A stretch of DNA of 64,000 nt from Acidimicrobiaceae bacterium (GCA_003151235.1 PLWZ01000057.1:99915-163914), one strand, 5' to 3'; shown: positions 42,061 to 51,427, counted from the stretch's first letter. Translations and numbers: made by a program. The notes: generated by a model not told the origin, from the letters alone.

Positions 42061-44280
42061 ATGACCATCGCCCCCCCGATCGAGCCGCAGGCCGTCGAGG
42101 CGCCTACCGAGGAGCCGGCCGTCGCCGGACCGGTCCAACCATTGCGGCGTTCGTGGCCGAAGCGCTTCGTGCGCGGTCGTCCCGAGGACCCGTCATGGGC
42201 CCGGCCGGGCCTGCTGATCCTCTTGGCCGTGACCGCGGGTCTGTATCTCTGGGACCTCGGGTCCCAGGGATGGGCCAACGCGTTCTACTCGGCCGCCGTC
42301 CAGGCGGGGACCAAGTCGTGGAAGGCCTTCTTCTTCGGGTCCTTCGACTCCTCGAACTTCATCAGCGTCGACAAGCCGCCCGCATCGCTCTGGATCATGG
42401 AGCTCTCGGCCCGCATGTTCGGGCTCAACTCATGGAGCATCCTCGTGCCCCAGGCCCTCGAAGGCGTGGCCGCTGTCGGCATCGTCTACGCGACCATCAA
42501 GCGGTGGTTCTCGCCGGCCGCCGCCCTGATTGGCGGCGCGGTGCTGGCGCTCACCCCGGTGGCGGCGCTGATGTTCCGCTACAACAACCCCGACGCGCTG
42601 CTCGTCCTGCTGCTGGTCATCGCCGCCTATGCGACGGTCCGCGCGCTCGAGCGTGGCAACACTTGGTGGCTCGTGCTCGCGGGCTCGTGCGTCGGGTTCG
42701 GGTTCATCACCAAGATGCTCCAGGCCTTCCTGGTCGTCCCGGCGATCGGACTCGTCTACCTCATCGCCGGCCCACCGAAGCTCGGGCGTCGCATCTTCCA
42801 GCTGTTGATGGGCGGTGTGGCCATGGTGGTCGCGGCGGGGTGGTGGGTCGCGGCTGTCGAGCTCACGCCGGCTGCCGACCGGCCCTACATCGGCGGCTCA
42901 CAGAACAACAGCCTGTTCAACCTGATCTTCGGCTACAACGGCTTCGGCCGCATCACCGGCAACGAGACCGGCAGCGTCGGCGGGGGCGGCGGCGCCACAT
43001 CGATGTGGGGCCCGACCGGCTGGACCCGGATGTTCAACTCGACGTTCGGAACACAGGCTTCGTGGTTGATCCCGGCCGCCCTCGTGATGCTCGGCGCAGT
43101 CCTCTGGATGACCCGACGCGCCCACCGCCAGGACCGGACCCGAGCCGCCTTCATCCTCTGGGGTGGTTGGCTCATCGCGACAGCGGCGGTCTTCAGCTTC
43201 GCCCAGGGCATCATCCACCCCTATTACACGGTCGCCCTCGCCCCGGCGATCGGTGCGCTCGTCGGCATGGGTGCGGTCGAGCTGTGGCGGCACCGGCACC
43301 AATGGTTCGCCCGAGCCGCGCTCGCCGTAACGACGATGTTGACCGCGTGGTGGGCGTTCGCGCTGCTCGGCCGCACGCCGACTTGGTTCCCGTGGTTGCG
43401 CGGGGTCATCCTCGGCGTCGGGATCGCGGTCACGATCGGCATCCTGGCCGCCCCGGTCATCGGGCGCAGCGCTCGCCGGGCCCTGACCTTCCTCGGCATC
43501 GGGGTGGCGTTCGCCGCCCCGCTGTTCTTCACGATCGACGTCGCCGCGACGCCCGCGTCGGGGGCGATCCCGATGGCGGGGCCGTCCAGCGGCGGTGGGT
43601 TCGGCGGCCCAGCCGGCGCCGGCGGCACGTTCGCTGGCCGCGGCGGGTTCCCCCGCCGGGGCGGGGTCCCGCCGGGCGGGCGGTCCGCCACCGGCGGGTT
43701 CGGTCCCCCCGGTGTCTCTGGCACCGGTGGACGGCCGTCGTTCGGTTCGGGATTTGCCGGCCCCGTGGCCGGCGGTCGCGGCTCGACCGCCGGCGGCGGT
43801 GGGGGAGCGGGCGGCCTATTGAACGCCCCGACACCGAGCACGGCCCTCGTGAAGGCGCTGCAGTCGGATGCGAGCCAGTACACCTGGGTTGCGGCGGCGG
43901 TCGGAGCCAACACCGCGGCCGGCTACCAGCTCGGCACCGGTGACCCGGTGATGGCGATCGGCGGCTTCAACGGCACCGACCCCGACCCGTCGCTGGCCGC
44001 GTTCGAGAAGCTCGTGTCCGAGGGCAAGGTCCATTACTTCATCTCGGGCGGCGGCTTCGGGGGTGGGTTCGGTGGCTTCGCAGGTCGGTTCGGCGGAGCG
44101 TTGGGCACCGGTGGCCCCGGCAGCGCGACCACCGGCGGCGCCACCGCTCGCAGCGCCTTGGGCGGCTCGCCCACCGAGTCGCGGGACTCGGAGGCCATCA
44201 CCTCATGGGTCGAGGCCCACTACACGTCGACGGTCATCGGAGGGGTCACCCTCTACGACCTCAGCGCGCAGAAGGGATAG
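42061..44280 (+). CDS. GT39/ArnT-like membrane mannosyl- or sugar-transferase with glycine-rich tail domain
   Basis: A 739-residue polytopic GT-C enzyme. The first periplasmic loop has the acidic catalytic pattern (FDSSNFISVDKPPASLW), followed by about ten helices with ALMFRYNNPDALLVLLL and SFAQGIIHPYYTVALAP. The family moves sugars from a polyprenyl carrier to proteins or wall polymers on the outer face. An unusual Gly/Pro-rich stretch (about residues 500-590) precedes a C-terminal globular part (QYTWVAAAVGANTAAGYQLGTG ... VHYFISGGGF), with further Gly-rich repeats. This pairs with the GT2 gene upstream as carrier-loading and transfer steps. Confidence 0.88.
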   Translation: MTIAPPIEPQAVEAPTEEPAVAGPVQPLRRSWPKRFVRGRPEDPSWARPGLLILLAVTAGLYLWDLGSQGWANAFYSAAVQAGTKSWKAFFFGSFDSSNFISVDKPPASLWIMELSARMFGLNSWSILVPQALEGVAAVGIVYATIKRWFSPAAALIGGAVLALTPVAALMFRYNNPDALLVLLLVIAAYATVRALERGNTWWLVLAGSCVGFGFITKMLQAFLVVPAIGLVYLIAGPPKLGRRIFQLLMGGVAMVVAAGWWVAAVELTPAADRPYIGGSQNNSLFNLIFGYNGFGRITGNETGSVGGGGGATSMWGPTGWTRMFNSTFGTQASWLIPAALVMLGAVLWMTRRAHRQDRTRAAFILWGGWLIATAAVFSFAQGIIHPYYTVALAPAIGALVGMGAVELWRHRHQWFARAALAVTTMLTAWWAFALLGRTPTWFPWLRGVILGVGIAVTIGILAAPVIGRSARRALTFLGIGVAFAAPLFFTIDVAATPASGAIPMAGPSSGGGFGGPAGAGGTFAGRGGFPRRGGVPPGGRSATGGFGPPGVSGTGGRPSFGSGFAGPVAGGRGSTAGGGGGAGGLLNAPTPSTALVKALQSDASQYTWVAAAVGANTAAGYQLGTGDPVMAIGGFNGTDPDPSLAAFEKLVSEGKVHYFISGGGFGGGFGGFAGRFGGALGTGGPGSATTGGATARSALGGSPTESRDSEAITSWVEAHYTSTVIGGVTLYDLSAQKG

Positions 44281-44285
44281 CGCGC

Positions 44286-45458
44286 TCAGCTCGACTGCGA
44301 CAGCTTGGCCAGACGGCGGAGGGCCTCCTCGAGCGTCGCCGTGCTCTTGCAGAACGCCCAGCGGACGAGGGTCCGTGCGTCGTCCTTGTGGTCGTAGAAG
44401 ACGTCGTTCGGGATGCCGACGACCCCGCAGCGCTCCGGGATCTTTTTGCAGAACGTGGCCGCGTCCTCGTCGCCGAGCGAGCCGATGTCGCTGATCGCGA
44501 AGTAGCCGCTCGCCGGGACCATGACGTCGATGCCGATGGCACCCATGCCGTCGCAGAACAGGTCCCGCCGCATCGCGAGGTCGTCGCAGACCCCGCGGAG
44601 GCGGTCGTCACCGAGCGCGAGGCCCACGGCTATGGCGTGCTGGAACGGGGCCCCGCCGGCGTAGGTGAGGAACTGCTTGGCCGTCTGCACCGAGTCGAGC
44701 AGCGGTGGGCTCGCGCACGCCCAGCCGATCTTCCAGCCGGTGACCGAGAACGTCTTGCCGGCCGACGAGATCGTCACCGTGCGGTCGCGCATGCCGTCGA
44801 GGGTCGCGAGCGGGCGATGCTCGCCCTCGAAGACGAGATGCTCGTAGACCTCGTCGGTCACGGCGATGAGGTCATGGTCCCGGCACACCGCCGCGATCGC
44901 CTCGAGTTCGTCGTTGCCGAAGACCTTCCCGGTCGGGTTGTGCGGGCTGTTGACCACGATGAGCCGGGTCCGGGGCGTGATGGCCCGGCGCAGCTCGTCG
45001 GGGTCGAAGCCCCACGTGGGCGGCCGCAACGGCACCACCCGGTGGGTCCCGCCGGCCAGGGCCACGAGGGCCGGGTAGGCGTCGTAGTAGGGCTCGAAGA
45101 GGACGACCTCGTCGCCCACCTCGGTGAGGGAGAGGATCGAGGCGGCCAGCGCCTCGGTGGCGCCGGCCGTGACCAGGACCTCGGACGCCGGGTCGAACGC
45201 CAGCCCGTACCAGTGGCGCTGGTGGTCTGCGATCGCGTCCCGGAGCGCCTTGATGCCCCGCCCCGGCGGGTACTGGTTGTGGCCCGCCCGAATCGCCTCG
45301 CACGCGGCCTCGAGCACCTCGGCGGGCCCGTCGTAGTCGGGGAAGCCCTGTCCGAGGTTCACCGAGCCGGTGGCCTCGGCGAGGGCCGACATGGTGGCGA
45401 AGATGGTCGCGCCGAGACCCTGGAGCCGCGAGTTGAGGTAGGGGAGCCGGCCCGACAT
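44286..45458 (-). CDS. PLP-dependent class I/II aminotransferase
   Basis: A 390-residue fold-type I aminotransferase. The PLP lysine is K235 (SSAGKTFSVTGWKIGW); NSPHNPTGKVF carries the Asn and DEVYEHLVF the Asp/Tyr that hold the ring. The layout matches kynurenine/glutamine- or methionine-type aminotransferases (YbdL/KAT-like). Its ATG shares one base with the stop of the upstream DUF2156 gene (TGATG), so the two are co-translated. A much longer in-frame extension upstream is ignored because the DUF2156 gene occupies that stretch. Substrate undetermined. Confidence 0.93.
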   Translation of the reverse strand: MSGRLPYLNSRLQGLGATIFATMSALAEATGSVNLGQGFPDYDGPAEVLEAACEAIRAGHNQYPPGRGIKALRDAIADHQRHWYGLAFDPASEVLVTAGATEALAASILSLTEVGDEVVLFEPYYDAYPALVALAGGTHRVVPLRPPTWGFDPDELRRAITPRTRLIVVNSPHNPTGKVFGNDELEAIAAVCRDHDLIAVTDEVYEHLVFEGEHRPLATLDGMRDRTVTISSAGKTFSVTGWKIGWACASPPLLDSVQTAKQFLTYAGGAPFQHAIAVGLALGDDRLRGVCDDLAMRRDLFCDGMGAIGIDVMVPASGYFAISDIGSLGDEDAATFCKKIPERCGVVGIPNDVFYDHKDDARTLVRWAFCKSTATLEEALRRLAKLSQSS

Positions 45459-47215
45459 CAGGCCGCCTTCGGCGCCTGGTCCGGCCGGACCCGCCCGAGC
45501 AGGGCTTGGCGGTCCGGGTGGAGGTAGCGCCCGATCACCGGAAGCTCCCAGAACGACTCGGCGCGCGCGACGGCCAGGCCCACCGAGAGCACGTGCTCGA
45601 ACGACCCGAACACGAGGTACCGGCCCACCCACTCGGGGTCGTATTTGGCCGTGAAGCGCCACAAAGACTCGATCTGCATCGAGCTCGAGAGCCGTCGGAA
45701 CGCCCACCCGAGCGCCCGGCGGCGGACCGAGTTGCCTCCGTCGCCGGCCAGGATCGCTCGCATCGTCGCGAAGTTGAGACACAGGGCGGTCATGTCGCGC
45801 TCGCGCAGGTGCTCGATCGTCGAAACGATGAGGAAGTCGATCAACCCGTTCGGGTGATCGCCGTGGTCGCGGCGCATGAGGTCGAGCGAATAGCCGTCGA
45901 TGGCCGGGGCCGGGACGAACTGGCAGAAGGCGACCGGCTCTCCACCGGGCGCGTGGGCGACGGCCAGCAGCAGGTCGGCGTCGTTCGGGTCGAGCAGCCG
46001 CCCGAGCGTCATCGAGAACCCGCGCTCCTTCTCGCCGCGGCGTGAGTCGACCATGAGGCCGCGCAGGGATGCCGCGAGCTGGGGCGAGAGGCGACGGGGG
46101 TCGTGGAACGACACCTCGTACCCGTACCGGAGGATCCGGTTGACCGCCTGGCGAAGCCCCTTCTTGTGGCCGCCCGCGAGGTCGAAGTCGGCCAGCGTCA
46201 CGATCGCCTCGTCGCCGATGTAGAGCGACCGCATGCCGCCGGCCCGGTAGGTCGGCAGCCACGACCGGTCCGCACCCAACACACCGACGATCCAGCCGCT
46301 CGCGTCGGCGAACCGGCAGAAGTCGGCCCACGCCACGGCCCGCTCGCCCGGCGGGCCGATCGGGTCGGGGGACACGAGGCACACCCCGCCGTGGACGGCG
46401 TAGGTGATGAGGGTCTCGCCGGCGAAGTAATGCTGCTTGTCGTAGCGGAGGGCGAAGTAGTCGAGGGTGCCGCCCCCGTGGGTATCGACGAGGCGGCGGG
46501 CCTTGATGACCGACAGGTCGCTCGTCCGATGGCGCCGGTCGACGAGGGGCCGGGAGATGACGAGGACGGCGAACACCGCCAGCGCCAGACCCACGCCGAG
46601 CAGGGTCGGGGCCAGGAACCGGTTGAGTCGGCCCGGGAACATCACGGTCTGCACCCCGACGATCCGTTCGGCCACCCCGAGGACGGCCATGTGGATGGGG
46701 AGCAGGTGGCGGCCGTCGCCGTCGATGGCCAGGAACATCTCGACCGAGGCCGTCGAGAGCAGGAGGGTCGCCGTCAACCCGCCGATCACGAGCAGCGCCC
46801 CCGAGCGCCGGGCCGGCCGGTCGGTCGAGGCCACGAAGGCGTCCCTTTTCACGACGAGCACGGCCAGCAGGATCAGGCTCAACCCGCTTTGGATACCGTC
46901 GACCCCCCGGGCGAGGTGCAGCACGGCCGCGACCACCAGCACGACACAGGACAGCACCCAGGCCTGGCGCTGGCCGCGCCGCAGGCCCCGCGTGAGCGCG
47001 AGGAGCACCAGCCCGCAAAGCGCGAGAAGCACGGCCGCACCCTGGGCGACGGCGAGCGGGGCGAAGCTGAGCAGGAAGGTCAGGTGATGGCGCGACGGGG
47101 GCAACACCGACGTCACCAGGTCGAAGACCCCGATCACCCCGAGACCCAGCGCGCCCATCCGGCGGACCCGGTGCAGGCGGGCGATCGTGGCGAGCGGGTT
47201 GGCCGGCGCGCTCAT
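45458..47215 (-). CDS. DUF2156 / MprF-like membrane protein
   Basis: A 585-residue protein with about seven helices in the first 230 residues and a soluble C-terminal DUF2156 domain. That domain, as in MprF and LysX, is a GNAT-like aminoacyl-lipid synthase fold (TLDYFALRYDKQHYFAGE ... YEVSFHDPRRLSPQLAASLRGL ... SLDLMRRDHGDHPNGLIDFL). No aminoacyl-tRNA synthetase domain is fused, unlike LysX. It may add an amino acid to a lipid, but related proteins lack proof of this. The ATG at 47215 is preferred to an upstream in-frame start. The aminotransferase follows directly. Confidence 0.85.
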   Translation of the reverse strand: MSAPANPLATIARLHRVRRMGALGLGVIGVFDLVTSVLPPSRHHLTFLLSFAPLAVAQGAAVLLALCGLVLLALTRGLRRGQRQAWVLSCVVLVVAAVLHLARGVDGIQSGLSLILLAVLVVKRDAFVASTDRPARRSGALLVIGGLTATLLLSTASVEMFLAIDGDGRHLLPIHMAVLGVAERIVGVQTVMFPGRLNRFLAPTLLGVGLALAVFAVLVISRPLVDRRHRTSDLSVIKARRLVDTHGGGTLDYFALRYDKQHYFAGETLITYAVHGGVCLVSPDPIGPPGERAVAWADFCRFADASGWIVGVLGADRSWLPTYRAGGMRSLYIGDEAIVTLADFDLAGGHKKGLRQAVNRILRYGYEVSFHDPRRLSPQLAASLRGLMVDSRRGEKERGFSMTLGRLLDPNDADLLLAVAHAPGGEPVAFCQFVPAPAIDGYSLDLMRRDHGDHPNGLIDFLIVSTIEHLRERDMTALCLNFATMRAILAGDGGNSVRRRALGWAFRRLSSSMQIESLWRFTAKYDPEWVGRYLVFGSFEHVLSVGLAVARAESFWELPVIGRYLHPDRQALLGRVRPDQAPKAA

Positions 47216-47479
47216 TTGACGCGGCCGGCCGGAGGTATCGAGATGCTCACCCAAGCCGTCTTTCGCTCCAAGCAACGAGGCACACCAGCAACCGTCGCCG
47301 GTGATTCCGAACGCGGCATGTGGGGCCCAATCTAGCCAATCGGGCCCCCGTCGGACCCCGCCCAGCCCCGGTGCCTGCAGTTTTAGCCTGGCTGAGGCTA
47401 CCGACGGTCGAGAGTTGGGCGTTGTCCCTAATGGGCCCCGAACCTCCGGTCATCGGAGCACCGTCGCGGGATCGTTAGC

Positions 47480-48592
47480 ATGAGCCGGGCGTCGGTTGAC
47501 CGAATTGGTCCCGAGCCGGGGGGTGGCGTGGACGCCGATCTTGCAGCGATCGATATCAGCGGGACCCTGCAGAAGCAGGCCTGGGACGACGACGTCCTGC
47601 CCCCGGTCGAGAGCCTGGGCTCGGGCCTGTGGTCGGTGCCCGTCCCGATGCCGCAGAGCTCGCTGCGCTACGTCCTCGTGTACCTGCTCGAGCGCGACGA
47701 CGGCGTCACCATGATCGACGCCGGCTGGGACACCGAGGATGCCTGGGCCGCACTGAACGCCGGGCTCGGCAAGGCCGGCTACGAGATCGGCGACGTGAAG
47801 TCTGTGCTCGTCACCCACATCCACCCCGACCACTACGGCCTGGCCGGGCGGGTCCGGGAGAACTCGGGGGCCACGATCGCGCTCCACCCCGCCGACGCGG
47901 ACATCCTCCCGCAGCGCTACATGCAGATGGACAGCCTGCTCACCCGCATGCGCGGCCACCTGCTCGAGAGCGGCGTGCCGGTGGGGTCGCTCGACGAGAT
48001 GCGTGGCGCATCGATGCCGGTGCGCGGCTTCGTGAACGCGGTGCTCCCCGACGTCCTCCTCGAGGACGGCGACCGGCCCGACGTCCCGGGGTGGAACCTG
48101 CGGGCGGTGTGGACGCCCGGCCACTCACCGGGCCACCTCTGCTTCTACGACACCGAGCGCAAGGTGCTGCTCTCCGGCGACCACGTGCTGCCGAGGATCA
48201 CCCCCAACATCTCCTACCACCCCCAGCAGACGGTCAACCCCCTGGCCGACTTCCTCGAGGCCCTCGACAAGGTGGCCGCCCTGGACGTCGACGAGGTGAT
48301 GCCGGCCCACGAGTACCGGTTCCGCGGCCTCGCCCAGCGGATCGTGCAGCTGCGCGACCACCACGAGCAACGCCTGTCGGAGATCACGGTCGCGCTGCGC
48401 GAGCACCCCGGGCAGACCGCCTGGGAGATCGCCATCGGACTCACCTGGAGTCGCCCGTGGAGCGAGATCTCGTTCTGGATGCAGCGGTCCGCGCTCGGCG
48501 AGACGTTGGCCCACCTGATCGTCCTCGAGTCACGCGCGACGGTGCGACGCGGCACCGGGATCCCGCAACGCTGGGAGCTCATCGGCGCCTAG
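47480..48592 (+). CDS. MBL-fold metallo-hydrolase
   Basis: A 370-residue metallo-beta-lactamase-fold enzyme. The zinc motif HIHPDH (H113, H115, D117, H118) is followed by the third-site histidine in TPGHSPGHLCFYD, the bridging aspartate in LLSGDHVLP and the late histidine in MPAHEYRF. The last 80 residues (LREHPGQTAWEIAIGLTWSRPW) form the winged-helix-like tail seen in lactamase-B2-type hydrolases. The substrate could be a thioester, lactone or nucleotide. Its stop is shared within CTAG with the converging DinB-like gene. Confidence 0.9.
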   Translation: MSRASVDRIGPEPGGGVDADLAAIDISGTLQKQAWDDDVLPPVESLGSGLWSVPVPMPQSSLRYVLVYLLERDDGVTMIDAGWDTEDAWAALNAGLGKAGYEIGDVKSVLVTHIHPDHYGLAGRVRENSGATIALHPADADILPQRYMQMDSLLTRMRGHLLESGVPVGSLDEMRGASMPVRGFVNAVLPDVLLEDGDRPDVPGWNLRAVWTPGHSPGHLCFYDTERKVLLSGDHVLPRITPNISYHPQQTVNPLADFLEALDKVAALDVDEVMPAHEYRFRGLAQRIVQLRDHHEQRLSEITVALREHPGQTAWEIAIGLTWSRPWSEISFWMQRSALGETLAHLIVLESRATVRRGTGIPQRWELIGA

Positions 48593-49167
48593 ACCCCGGC
48601 CCCCGGCGCCACTCCTGCGGCGGTGATGAATTGCCGGATCTGGGAGGCGTGCTCGACGGTGTGGAGGGGGAGCCCCGTCAGCTCCCATGCGAACGGCCGG
48701 CCGTGGTAGCGGTGGGCTGGCGGCAGGGGTGTCGCCGCCTTCTCATCGGTCATGTCTGCCAGCGTGTCTCGCACCCGCTGGCGGCAGTAGTCGAGGTACC
48801 CGAGCATCTCGGATCGCGACCACGCCGAGGGCAACGTCGTTAGCTCCCGCCAATGGGCCTTCCCGGTGAACGGCGGTGGTTGAGCCCAGGGGACGAACTC
48901 GCCGGCGAGGTCGTAGTCGAGGACTTCGAGGGCGTGCCACGCAATGCTCCACGGTGTCGAGTGCCGCTGGACCAGCGCATGCCGAGCGGCGGAGTCGGTG
49001 ACGAGCGTTCCGTCGGGGCCGGCCAGCTCCGCGTCGGCGTCCCGCGCCGGGACCACCCACATGCTCGTTTCCCACAGCTCGTCCGTGCAGTCCCGGATCG
49101 CCGCTTCGAGCAGGCCAAGGGCGCCCGCGAAGTTGCGACCGAGGCTCTCCACCCAGATCGAGCTCAT
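48589..49167 (-). CDS. DinB-like four-helix-bundle protein
   Basis: A 192-residue protein with histidines placed as in the DinB/YfiT metal-binding four-helix bundle: one in WSIAWHALEVLDYDL and one in LPLHTVEHASQIRQF. Helical character is high. The fold usually binds zinc or nickel and includes thiol transferases. The ATG at 49167 is chosen because the in-frame codons before it are low-complexity. It stands alone on the reverse strand and may be co-transcribed with the O-methyltransferase gene 80 bases upstream. Confidence 0.72.
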   Translation of the reverse strand: MSSIWVESLGRNFAGALGLLEAAIRDCTDELWETSMWVVPARDADAELAGPDGTLVTDSAARHALVQRHSTPWSIAWHALEVLDYDLAGEFVPWAQPPPFTGKAHWRELTTLPSAWSRSEMLGYLDYCRQRVRDTLADMTDEKAATPLPPAHRYHGRPFAWELTGLPLHTVEHASQIRQFITAAGVAPGAGV

Positions 49168-49247
49168 GCAGCGGGACCGTAGCCGCCGAACGCAGGCACC
49201 GGTCAGGCGTTTTTCAGCACCCTGCTCGCGCGTTCGGGGATGTCTTC

Positions 49248-49922
49248 CTAGCCGGCCTCGGTGACGTAGGCGAGCGCGAAGCCGTCGTAGCCCTTCGACC
49301 CGACCGTCTGGACGGCGGTGACGTCGACCCGCTTCTCGTTGGTGACGTAGCTCATGAACTCGCGCATGCCGACCACCTGGGCGTCCGTCGACTCGGCGTC
49401 GACGATGCCGCCGTTGCGGACGAGGTTGTCCACGAAGATGGCGGTGCCGACGTGGGAGAGTTGGAGACACAACTCGAAGTACGCGCGGGTGTTCTCCTTG
49501 TCGGCGTCGATGAAGACGAAGTCGAACGGCGCCGCTCCCTCGTCGACCAGCTGTCGCAATGAGTCGAGTGCCGGGGCCAGCCGGATCTCGACGCTCCCGG
49601 CCACACCGGCGCGCTCGAGGTTGGCCTGGGCGACCGTGGCGTGCTTCTCCAGCGCCTCGAGGGTGATCAGCCGCCCACCCTCGGGAAGCGCCCGGGCCAT
49701 CCAGATGGTGCTGTAGCCGCCGAGCGTCCCGATCTCTAAGACCGACTTCGCCCCGAGGAACCGCACCAACAGGTTGAGCAGCTTGCCCTGGTTCGGTGCG
49801 ACGGCGATGGGCGGAAGGCCGCCCTCCCGGCTCGCCTCGAGCACCGCGTCCAGAATGGGGTCCGGCTCGAGGAGCAGATCACAGAGGTATTCGTCGACGG
49901 GGACCCAGGGTTGTTCAGCCAT
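49248..49922 (-). CDS. O-methyltransferase (caffeoyl-CoA/catechol type)
   Basis: A 224-residue class I methyltransferase of the cation-dependent O-methyltransferase family. Motif I is VLEIGTLGGYSTIWMARALP; the strand LITLEALEKHATVAQANLERAG and the metal-site segment FDFVFIDADKENTRAYFEL (Asp/Asp/Asn) follow. NLVRNGGIVDAE is the typical late block. It methylates catechol-like hydroxyls using a divalent metal; the exact substrate is unknown. It is followed on the same strand by the DinB-like gene. Confidence 0.93.
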   Translation of the reverse strand: MAEQPWVPVDEYLCDLLLEPDPILDAVLEASREGGLPPIAVAPNQGKLLNLLVRFLGAKSVLEIGTLGGYSTIWMARALPEGGRLITLEALEKHATVAQANLERAGVAGSVEIRLAPALDSLRQLVDEGAAPFDFVFIDADKENTRAYFELCLQLSHVGTAIFVDNLVRNGGIVDAESTDAQVVGMREFMSYVTNEKRVDVTAVQTVGSKGYDGFALAYVTEAG

Positions 49923-50053
49923 GCGGTCACGATATATCGGTCGCCCCAGATCGTTGCTTTCGGCACAACCGGCCGGTCCGGACGACGGGGATCCCTAATG
50001 CCTGCCTTGCCGGCACCCGTCGTCCACCGGGAGTCCGACGCTCGCGACTCGGT

Positions 50054-50446
50054 CTACGAGGTCCGCCGAGCTTCTGCGACTGCGGCCCCCAGGTGTGCGA
50101 GCGCCGCCTCGACGATCGCGGGGCGGTCGACACCGAGCGATGCCGCGGCGCGCCCGATGAGGCCCCGTAGGTAGATGCACAGGTTGGGAACCGCCTGCTG
50201 GGTGTCCGCGATGACGATCGGCATCGGCTCGGTGTCTGCGTCCAACGCCGAGACCTCGAGCAGTGCCCTGCGCAACGCCAGCAACGCCCTCGGTGCGGCC
50301 GACAAGTCGGCACCCGAGCGCCGGAGCCACACGCTGACCTCGAGCTCGAGGTTCAGCTGGTTGCCTCGCAGGTCGTCATCTCGCAGTTCTGCCAGCCCGT
50401 TTGCGGCCAGCGTGACGAACTTCATTGGGTTCGGCGCCGTAGCCAT
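50054..50446 (-). CDS. Conserved-looking hypothetical protein
   Basis: A 130-residue frame with gene-like composition. It has a mostly alpha-helical pattern (PRALLALRRALLEVSALDAD, then VPNLCIYLRGLIGRAAASLGVDRPAIVEAALAHLGAAVAEA). I recognise no family. It may start at ATG 50446 or at an internal methionine (MKFVTLAANG). It is divergent from the Ku gene, 69 bases away. No signal peptide or membrane segment is seen. Confidence 0.5.
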   Translation of the reverse strand: MATAPNPMKFVTLAANGLAELRDDDLRGNQLNLELEVSVWLRRSGADLSAAPRALLALRRALLEVSALDADTEPMPIVIADTQQAVPNLCIYLRGLIGRAAASLGVDRPAIVEAALAHLGAAVAEARRTS

Positions 50447-50515
50447 GTGTTCAGTGTGACGACCGGGTGTAACAGGATGGTGGACCCCGCCCCCGGGCTC
50501 GGCAAGAATAAACGG

Positions 50516-51427
50516 ATGGCACGAGCGATTTGGTCGGGATCCCTCAGCTTTGGGCTGGTCAACGTCCCTGTTGGCCTGTTTTCGGCGACCCAGGACAAGA
50601 CGATCCACTTCAACCAGTTCGAGTCCGGGACCCCGGATCGGATCCGGTACAAGAAGGTGAACGAGCGGACCGGGCGCGAGGTCGCCCAGTCCAAGATCGT
50701 GAAGGGTTTCAACCTCGGCGACGGCGAGTACGTCATGCTCACCGACGAGGAGCTGACCGCGGCGGACCCGGAGCGCTCCCGCACGATCTCGATCTTGGAC
50801 TTCGTCGACGCGAGCGACATCGACCCCCTCTACTACCGCTCCGGGTACTACCTGGCCCCCCAGGGCGAGGGGGCCCGTCGGGCCTACGCGCTGCTTCGCC
50901 AGGCCATGGCCGAGGAATCCAAGGTCGCGGTGGCCTCTCTCGTCATGCGCAACAGGGAGTACCTCGTCACGGTGCGCCCGGACGGGCCCGAACCCGTCCT
51001 CATCCTCCAGACCATGTACTTCCCCGACGAGGTGCGTGCGGCCAGCGACGAGCTGCCCAACCTGCCGACCGAGGAGAAGTTCAACGACCGCGAGGTGGCG
51101 ATCGCCCGCCAGCTCATCGATGCCATGACCTCTCAATGGGACGCCGAGCAGTATCACGACACCCACCGCAAGCGGGTCGAGGAGCTCGTCACGAGCAAGT
51201 ACGAGGGCAAGGAGATCGTGCTCGAGGCCGCCGCCCCCGCGCCGAAGGTCGTCGACCTGATGGCGGCGCTCGAGGCGAGCGTCAAGGCGGCCAGTTCGAC
51301 GTCGAAGTCTTCGGCGACCAAGACGGCGAAGAAGCCAACGACGGCCGCAGAGACGAAGGCGGCCGCCAAGGCCGGATCCAAGGATGCCGAGCCGCAACGG
51401 CGTTCGGCCCGCAAGAAGGCTTCGTAG
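50516..51427 (+). CDS. ku: Ku DNA end-binding protein
   Basis: A 303-residue bacterial Ku, the homodimeric ring that holds broken DNA ends for repair by non-homologous end joining. The hallmark opening ARAIWSGSLSFGLVNVPVGLF and the central KVNERTGREV, YYLAPQGEGARRAYALLRQAM and LILQTMYFPDEVR identify it. A Lys/Ala/Ser-rich tail (about residues 255-303) is of the DNA-binding kind found in many actinobacterial Ku proteins. The ATG at 50516 fits the family start. No LigD gene is in the window. Confidence 0.97.
   Translation: MARAIWSGSLSFGLVNVPVGLFSATQDKTIHFNQFESGTPDRIRYKKVNERTGREVAQSKIVKGFNLGDGEYVMLTDEELTAADPERSRTISILDFVDASDIDPLYYRSGYYLAPQGEGARRAYALLRQAMAEESKVAVASLVMRNREYLVTVRPDGPEPVLILQTMYFPDEVRAASDELPNLPTEEKFNDREVAIARQLIDAMTSQWDAEQYHDTHRKRVEELVTSKYEGKEIVLEAAAPAPKVVDLMAALEASVKAASSTSKSSATKTAKKPTTAAETKAAAKAGSKDAEPQRRSARKKAS

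Noticed and set aside
44286..47018. A 910-codon open frame covering the aminotransferase and much of the DUF2156 gene
   Set aside because: Only the last 390 codons match a protein family; the upstream part is Arg/Gly-rich antisense-like composition and overlaps the well-supported DUF2156 gene on the same strand in another frame.
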